Shown: positions 54,877 to 59,469 of the stretch, one piece after another
Layout: the number at the start of each line of letters is the position of its first letter
Numbering within the stretch: position 1 is the stretch's first letter
Source of the DNA: Anoxybacteroides voinovskiense
GTDB lineage: Bacteria; Bacillota; Bacilli; Bacillales; Anoxybacillaceae
NCBI RefSeq assembly: GCF_014196205.1
Contig: NZ_JACIDE010000010.1
Coordinates: 1 to 59,469, forward strand
Reading direction: 5' to 3'
DNA: 59,469 bases
Position numbers and translations under genes: made by a program
Notes under the pieces: model-generated
The model's input: only the letters and a program-made list of their open reading frames with translations
The model's database searches: none
What the model was told of the DNA's origin: nothing

Positions 54877-56474
54877 CGTTGCAAAAAAGTGAATCGCTCG
54901 CCAAATAATAATGCGAGTAACCCAATTCGCTCGCTCATCACCCAATACACGCCTGCACCAAAAATAGCGCAAATAGTCACAATCACAATCGATTCCATTC
55001 GTCCTCCATCGTAATGAACCAACCATTCGCATATGTGCAGTACAATCGTGACAACGACCGACATAACCGCCGTAAAAATTCCGATTAACATCGTGCGGCG
55101 AATAACAAGTTTATAACGATAGTTAGTGTATTTTTTAATAATCCATAAATTCAATGTAACCGATACGAAATATCCAAACGTCGTTGCTAATACCGCACCT
55201 ATTGTCGCAAATTGCGTAATGAAAAATGTATTAAGTAAAAGCTTCACCAATAAACCAAGCGTTAAACTAACAACCGTAAAGCGCTGCTGATTAATTCCTT
55301 GCAACACCGCTGCCGTCACGGAAAACAGCGCAAATAAAATCGCCGTTGGCGCATACCAGCGCAACACTTCTCCTCCGAGCGAATCGTAGCTGTAAAACGC
55401 CGCATACACTGGCTCCGCTAAAACAGCCATCCCGACGACGGCCGGTACCGTTAAAAATAGGACAACTTGAAATGTTTGGTTTAAATATTTGCGCAACGAT
55501 TTTCGGTCGTTCGCCACATACGCTTTTGTAATCGTTGGAATAAGCGTCAACCCAAATGACGTCGCCAGCGTTACAGGGATGATCACAAGTTTTTGTGCCC
55601 AAACGTTAAAAATAGAATACGCTTCTTCTGAAATTTTTGCTAAACCAATCTCTGTCATCGCTCGATTGAACGTAAACTGGTCGATGAGCTGATAGAGCGG
55701 TGTTGCTAATCCAACAAAGACGAACGGTGCCGCATACATAATTAATTCTTTGTACATATCTTTTAATGGAGGATGAAGCTGTCCGCGATCTTTTGTAAGC
55801 AATTGTGCTAAATACTCTTTTCGTTTCCACCAATACCAAACTAATACGGCAAGACCTCCTAACGCGCCGACAAACGCAGCAAACGTCGCCAAACTAACCG
55901 CCGTCACAAGCGAACCGTGAAGCACGCGTAAGACAATATAGCAGCTGGCAAGTAAAAAAACGATACGAATGAGTTGTTCGATTACTTGTGACGCTGCCGT
56001 CGGCCCCATCGATTCATGCCCTTGGAAAAACCCACGAATTAAACTCATCACTGGCACAATAATTAACGCAAAACTTACGGCGCGAATGACGGTGACGACA
56101 TCAGCCACCGAGTTTCCTTTGATTTGTTCATCAATAACAAACGGCGCAAGCCACGGGGCAATCATATAAAGAATGGCGCAAGCGGCAAGACCAGTCATCG
56201 TCATTAATACAAGCCCCGAGCGGAACAACCGGTAACCGGTGCGATATTCTCCTAACGCATTATATTTCGAGACAAATTTTGAAACAGCTAGCGGCACCCC
56301 AGCTGTTGCAAGGCTAATAAAAATTTGATACGGTACATATCCATACGAATAAAGCGCTCCCCCTTGTTTTCCGACAAGCGGGTAAAATGGGATGACATAC
56401 ACAAGCCCGAGAATGCGTGATAGCAGTACTCCAGCGGTCAATATAAACGTCCCGCGCAACAATTTTGATGACAT
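54855..56474 (-). CDS. murJ: Lipid II flippase MurJ (YtgP)
   Basis: A 539-residue polytopic membrane protein of the MVF/MurJ family in the MOP superfamily, about 14 helices. The N-terminus LLRGTFILTAGVLLSRILGL (cited in part) and the internal FYPLVGKQGGALYSYGYVPY (cited in part) are typical of YtgP. In B. subtilis YtgP was shown to be the MurJ that flips lipid II, redundant with Amj. It ends within the bidirectional terminator and is divergent from ytfP. Confidence 0.92.
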   Translation of the reverse strand: MSSKLLRGTFILTAGVLLSRILGLVYVIPFYPLVGKQGGALYSYGYVPYQIFISLATAGVPLAVSKFVSKYNALGEYRTGYRLFRSGLVLMTMTGLAACAILYMIAPWLAPFVIDEQIKGNSVADVVTVIRAVSFALIIVPVMSLIRGFFQGHESMGPTAASQVIEQLIRIVFLLASCYIVLRVLHGSLVTAVSLATFAAFVGALGGLAVLVWYWWKRKEYLAQLLTKDRGQLHPPLKDMYKELIMYAAPFVFVGLATPLYQLIDQFTFNRAMTEIGLAKISEEAYSIFNVWAQKLVIIPVTLATSFGLTLIPTITKAYVANDRKSLRKYLNQTFQVVLFLTVPAVVGMAVLAEPVYAAFYSYDSLGGEVLRWYAPTAILFALFSVTAAVLQGINQQRFTVVSLTLGLLVKLLLNTFFITQFATIGAVLATTFGYFVSVTLNLWIIKKYTNYRYKLVIRRTMLIGIFTAVMSVVVTIVLHICEWLVHYDGGRMESIVIVTICAIFGAGVYWVMSERIGLLALLFGERFTFLQRKKKAVS

Positions 56475-56559
56475 AATATCCCTTCCCTAAAAGCGACTTT
56501 TCATAACTTCTGTATTTTATCACATTCACGAGAAAGTCGAGAAATTTTCTTCTCTTGAC

Positions 56560-56565
56560 TATAAT
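56560..56565 (+). promoter_or_regulatory. -10 element of the ytfP promoter
   Basis: TATAAT at 56560-56565, with a poor -35 (TCGAGA, 56537-56542) at a 17-base spacing. Its position rules out the upstream in-frame TTG at 56555 as the ytfP start. Confidence 0.65.
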
Positions 56566-56590
56566 AGAGAAAGAAAGGTTGGTGGAGCAA

Positions 56591-57850
56591 GTGTATGATG
56601 TCATTGTCATCGGTGGCGGACCGTCTGGCTTAATGGCAGCGATTGCCGCCGCAGAACAAAACGCGAGCGTTCTACTCATTGATAAAGGAGACAAGCTTGG
56701 TCGAAAGCTTGCGATTTCTGGTGGAGGACGCTGCAATGTAACGAATCGGTTGCCGATTGAGGAAATCATTCGGCACATCCCTGGAAACGGCCGCTTTTTA
56801 TATAGTGCGTTTTCCGTCTTTAACAACGAAGACATTATCCAGTTTTTTGAGCGGCTTGGGGTGGCGCTCAAAGAAGAAGACCACGGGCGAATGTTTCCTG
56901 TGACAGACGATGCTCAATCGGTTGTACGCGCATTGATTCATGAATTGGAGCGGCTCGGGGTGCACATTCGCCTTAACAGCCCTGTTGCCGATGTCGAATA
57001 TAAAGACGGGAAAACGATCGGAATAACGTTAAAAACAGGAGAATTTATCGCTGCAACAAGCGTCGTAATTGCTGTCGGCGGAAAATCCGTCCCTCACACC
57101 GGCTCAACCGGTGATGGCTACGTGTGGGCGGAAAAAGCTGGGCATACGGTGACCGAATTGTTTCCAACCGAAGTGCCGATTACCTCGCATGAACCGTTTA
57201 TTCAAGCGCGGACGCTACAAGGTCTTTCGCTGCGGGATGTGGCGTTAAGCGTGCTGAACCAAAAAGGGAAGATAGTCGTCACCCATCGCATGGACATGAT
57301 TTTCACCCATTTTGGCATCTCTGGTCCAGCTGCATTACGTTGCAGTCAATTTGTCGTGAAAGAATTGAAAAAATCCGAGGCGGTGACGATGAGCATCGAT
57401 GCGCTTCCTGACGAAAATAGCGAAGCGCTATTTCAGCGCCTCCTCCATCTGATAAAAGAAGAGCCGAAAAAAGCGGTGAAAAACGTCTTAAAAGGGTTGC
57501 TTCCAGAACGCTATTTATTATTTTTGCTTGAGCAAAACGGCATTGACCCACAAATGCCAGCGAGTACGCTTTCGCATGAAAAACTGCGCGCATTCGTAGC
57601 GAGCTGCAAGCAGTTTACGTTTCTTGTCCACGGCACATTGCCGCTCGAAAAAGCGTTCGTTACCGGCGGAGGCGTGTCGGTAAAAGAAATTCATCCGAAA
57701 GAAATGGCGTCAAAGCTGATGGAAGGTCTTTATTTTTGCGGGGAGATTTTAGACATCCACGGCTACACAGGCGGATATAACATTACCGCTGCCCTCGTCA
57801 CTGGTCGTCTTGCTGGAATGAATGCAGCAAAATATGCACACAGAGCCTAG
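56591..57850 (+). CDS. ytfP: HI0933-family FAD-dependent flavoprotein YtfP
   Basis: A 419-residue flavoprotein of the HI0933 family. The FAD dinucleotide motif [18 protein letters not shown] is at residues 5-22, [11 protein letters not shown] near 45, [17 protein letters not shown] near 160 and the C-terminal [15 protein letters not shown] near 383. The reaction is not known. I prefer the GTG at 56591: it starts directly at the flavin fold, agrees with B. subtilis YtfP (420), and upstream candidates fall in or next to the promoter. The ribosome binding site is GGTTGGTG. Confidence 0.92.
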   Translation: MYDVIVIGGGPSGLMAAIAAAEQNASVLLIDKGDKLGRKLAISGGGRCNVTNRLPIEEIIRHIPGNGRFLYSAFSVFNNEDIIQFFERLGVALKEEDHGRMFPVTDDAQSVVRALIHELERLGVHIRLNSPVADVEYKDGKTIGITLKTGEFIAATSVVIAVGGKSVPHTGSTGDGYVWAEKAGHTVTELFPTEVPITSHEPFIQARTLQGLSLRDVALSVLNQKGKIVVTHRMDMIFTHFGISGPAALRCSQFVVKELKKSEAVTMSIDALPDENSEALFQRLLHLIKEEPKKAVKNVLKGLLPERYLLFLLEQNGIDPQMPASTLSHEKLRAFVASCKQFTFLVHGTLPLEKAFVTGGGVSVKEIHPKEMASKLMEGLYFCGEILDIHGYTGGYNITAALVTGRLAGMNAAKYAHRA

Positions 57851-57868
57851 TCCTTTTTGGCTAGGCTC
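57843..57868. terminator. Hairpin between ytfP and cse60
   Basis: GAGCCTAG/CTAGGCTC (57843-57850 with 57861-57868), an 8-bp perfect stem containing both stop codons. No T-run follows on either side, so termination efficiency is uncertain. Confidence 0.5.
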
Positions 57869-58040
57869 GATACACGACCATCGCCGAGAAGCAATAGATT
57901 TGCTCCCCTTCTGATTCCATTAATGCGACATCGTATTTTATATCGATGAGCTGTCCTTCTTTCAATCCCGCTAAAAACTTATTGACGGACGCTTCTAAAT
58001 CTTTTTCATGCTCTTCATCGAACACTTTCACTTTATACAT
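57861..58040 (-). CDS. cse60: Sporulation protein Cse60
   Basis: A 59-residue acidic protein, MYKVKVFDEEHEKDLEASVN and so on, matching Cse60 (YteV), a small protein made in the mother cell under sigma-E in B. subtilis, function unknown. The ATG at 58040 follows GGGGGGAGGAG; a longer in-frame version would add 23 residues of non-coding character. A clear sigma-E promoter was not found upstream. Confidence 0.9.
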   Translation of the reverse strand: MYKVKVFDEEHEKDLEASVNKFLAGLKEGQLIDIKYDVALMESEGEQIYCFSAMVVYRA

Positions 58041-58098
58041 TCTCCTCCCCCCTCGCAAATATAGTTCTTTCTTTACGGCAAAAATCCTTTCTACATAA

Positions 58099-58216
58099 GA
58101 AAAGCGCAAAGCGCCCGCCTATCGGCGAAGATCGCACAAGCCCCACCAAGGAGGCTTCGCCGCCGCAGCGTGGGGCGGAGCGACTCGAGCCGATGGCGCT
58201 TGGAGCTAGACAGCGC
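58099..58216 (-). repeat. Structured intergenic repeat element, copy 2
   Basis: A G+C-rich element between cse60 and ytwF. The long arms AGCGCC...ATCGGC (about 58110-58125) and GCCGAT-GGCGCT (about 58189-58200) can pair with a 5-base bulge, and GCCCCAC (58140-58146) with GTGGGGC inside. Read on the minus strand it starts TGTCTAGCTCC and ends GCTTTTCTT, like copy 1 at 27892-28036, though the inner sequence differs. Conserved ends with a variable folded core suggest a structured, mobile or RNA element; unknown function. Confidence 0.75.
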
Positions 58217-58252
58217 TCCACCTAATGGTAAGATTTTATACTTTCTTACCTT

Positions 58253-58286
58253 TCAAAAAAACACAAAGCTGTAAAAGCTTTGTGTC
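58253..58286 (-). terminator. Terminator after ytwF
   Basis: ACACAAAGCT/AGCTTTGTGT (58261-58270 with 58276-58285), followed on the minus strand by TTTTTTTG. Confidence 0.9.
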
Positions 58287-58596
58287 ATTTTTGGACGATT
58301 TCTCCGTCCCATGCAAGCATGCCGCCGGTCATGTTGCATACGTTATAGCCTAGCTCTTGCAAATAGTAACAAACGTTTCCGCTACGTGCGCCGGAACGAC
58401 AAATAAAAATGTATTCTTCGTCTTTTTTGAATTCGTCTAAACGGTTCGGAATGTCTCCCATTCGAATATGCTTTGCGCCGGGGATCATCCCTTGGGCAAC
58501 CTCTTCATCTTCGCGCACATCTACTAAATTTAGGCGCTCTCCTCTTTCTAGCTTTTGTTTAAGCTCTTCGGCTGTAATTTCTTTAATTTCTTCCAT
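58285..58596 (-). CDS. ytwF: Rhodanese-like sulfurtransferase YtwF
   Basis: A 103-residue single rhodanese domain. The active-site loop FICRSGARSGNV holds the persulfide Cys near residue 71; VDVREDEEVAQGMIPGAKHI (cited in part) is the usual domain entry. It can carry sulfane sulfur in thiosulfate or tRNA/cofactor sulfur transfer; the acceptor is unknown. Length and position near leuS agree with B. subtilis YtwF. AAAGGGG precedes the ATG. Confidence 0.93.
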   Translation of the reverse strand: MEEIKEITAEELKQKLERGERLNLVDVREDEEVAQGMIPGAKHIRMGDIPNRLDEFKKDEEYIFICRSGARSGNVCYYLQELGYNVCNMTGGMLAWDGEIVQK

Positions 58597-58625
58597 GACA
58601 CAGTCCCCTTTCTTTTCTCAATATT

Positions 58626-58653
58626 GTCCCCCGCCTAACGGGAAGCGGGGGAC
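58626..58653 (-). terminator. Hairpin after leuS
   Basis: GTCCCCCGC/GCGGGGGAC (58626-58634 with 58645-58653), a 9-bp perfect stem; a T-run is lacking on the minus strand, so it may be a weak terminator. Confidence 0.55.
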
Positions 58654-58668
58654 TACACTCACTCGATA

Positions 58669-59469
58669 TTAATTGGCGACAATATTTACTAATTTTCCTG
58701 GAACAGCGATCACTTTACGTACGGTCTTTCCTTCGATTTGTTCTTTAATTTTTTCGTCTTCCATCGCAATTTGCTCAAGCTGCTCTTTAGAAGCATCTGC
58801 CGGTACGTTCAATTTCGCGCGCACTTTTCCGTTTACTTGCACAACGATTTCGACTTCGTCCTCGACTAACTTCGCTTCGTCATACGCCGGCCACGCTTCG
58901 TATGCAATCGAGTTCGTGTGGCCTAGCTTTTCCCATAACTCCTCTGCGATATGTGGGCAAACCGGGGACAACAGCTTCACGAACCCTTCCATATACGCTT
59001 TTGGCAATACGGTTGCTTTATACGCTTCGTTGATAAATACCATTAGCTGCGAAATAGCGGTGTTAAAACGAATGGCTTCATAGTCCTCGGTTACTTTTTT
59101 CACCGTTTGATGATAAATTCGTTCTAATGTATCTGCTTCTGAATCATCGACGATTTTTGGATTCAATTCGCCGTTTTCTTCAACGAACAAGCGCCAAACG
59201 CGGTCTAAGAAGCGGCGGGCACCGTCCAACCCTTTGGTCGACCATGCGATCGACGCTTCAAGCGGTCCCATAAACATTTCATATAGACGCAATGTATCCG
59301 CGCCGTGGCTTTCGATGATATCGTCTGGATTAACAACGTTTCCTTTTGATTTGCTCATTTTCTCGTTGTTTTCCCCAAGAATCATCCCTTGGTTAAATAA
59401 TTTTTGGAACGGCTCTTTCGTCGGCACAACGCCGATGTCATATAAAAATTTGTGCCAGAAACGCGCATA
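58669..59469 (-). CDS. leuS: Leucyl-tRNA synthetase, C-terminal part (gene runs off the window)
   Basis: The last 266 codons of a class I leucyl-tRNA synthetase; the 5' part lies beyond position 59469. The visible part starts [13 protein letters not shown], carries the catalytic [16 protein letters not shown] near its residue 39 and the anticodon-binding domain, and ends with the C-terminal domain [20 protein letters not shown] (cited in part) ... [11 protein letters not shown]. Any promoter or T-box would be outside. Lies upstream of ytwF, same strand. Confidence 0.96.
   Translation of the reverse strand, partial: YARFWHKFLYDIGVVPTKEPFQKLFNQGMILGENNEKMSKSKGNVVNPDDIIESHGADTLRLYEMFMGPLEASIAWSTKGLDGARRFLDRVWRLFVEENGELNPKIVDDSEADTLERIYHQTVKKVTEDYEAIRFNTAISQLMVFINEAYKATVLPKAYMEGFVKLLSPVCPHIAEELWEKLGHTNSIAYEAWPAYDEAKLVEDEVEIVVQVNGKVRAKLNVPADASKEQLEQIAMEDEKIKEQIEGKTVRKVIAVPGKLVNIVAN

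Overview
This 59.5-kb window is chromosomal DNA of a Gram-positive, spore-forming member of the Bacillaceae. The moderate G+C content, the protein sequences and the gene order point to the Anoxybacillus/Geobacillus group; the genus is an inference. The diagnostic signs are an alpha/beta-type small acid-soluble spore protein, Cse60, CcpA, EzrA, SftA, a tyrS T-box, the rpsD leader and a sigma-H-type promoter before ytxGHJ. Most of the window follows the yt- segment of the Bacillus subtilis map (mbcS-sspA-thiI-nifZ-ezrA-hisJ ... rpsD-tyrS ... acsA/acuABC-ccpA-aroA ... ytxGHJ ... murC-sftA-ytpRQP-ytoP-ytzB-ytnP-trmB-ytzH-ytmP-amyX-ytlQP-ytjP-ytzE-rsuA-murJ-ytfP-cse60-ytwF-leuS).

Region by region: (1) 1-8.3 kb is a minus-strand operon for a branched-chain-amino-acid-type (HAAT) ABC importer. 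It contains the five usual subunits (LivG, H, M, K and F types) interleaved with two AMP-forming acyl-CoA ligases: a long-chain type between ATPase and permease, and a phenylacetate-CoA-ligase relative at the distal end. A cre-like site and a perfect inverted repeat sit at its promoter. (2) 8.4-16 kb holds mbcS, a spore SASP gene with a sigma-G-like promoter, the thiI/nifZ sulfur-transfer pair, ezrA, hisJ and a free-methionine sulfoxide reductase. (3) 16-23.4 kb holds the diguanylate cyclase dgcP, rpsD with its autoregulatory leader, tyrS with a T-box, and a class A penicillin-binding protein. (4) 23.4-30.3 kb is the acetate/carbon-control block: acsA divergent from acuABC with a cre between them, ccpA, and the DAHP synthase-chorismate mutase aroA.

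(5) 30.4-37.7 kb has an unusual FtsA-like ATPase with a long repeat-bearing C-terminus, the ytxGHJ stress/stationary-phase operon, an M29 aminopeptidase, murC and a nicotinate phosphoribosyltransferase. (6) 37.8-46.7 kb has the DNA translocase sftA, ytpR-ytpQ-ytpP, a DUF84 NTPase, the M42 aminopeptidase ytoP, ytzB, the lactonase-like ytnP, trmB, ytzH and ytmP. (7) 46.8-59.5 kb has type I pullulanase, ytlQ/ytlP, an MFS transporter absent from the B. subtilis order, the M20 dipeptidase ytjP, ytzE, rsuA, a Gly-Tyr-Pro-rich small protein, murJ/ytgP, ytfP, cse60, ytwF and the 3' part of leuS, which runs off the window.

No rRNA or tRNA genes, CRISPR arrays, insertion sequences or prophage genes were seen. 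The less ordinary items are two related, highly structured intergenic repeat elements (27892-28036 and about 58099-58216), the FtsA-like protein with beta-grasp-looking repeats, the phenylacetate-CoA-ligase relative with a non-canonical P-loop, a 13-residue tandem repeat in SftA, and several unexplained inverted repeats at promoters. These candidates are small-scale; I saw no large undescribed defence or biosynthetic system here.
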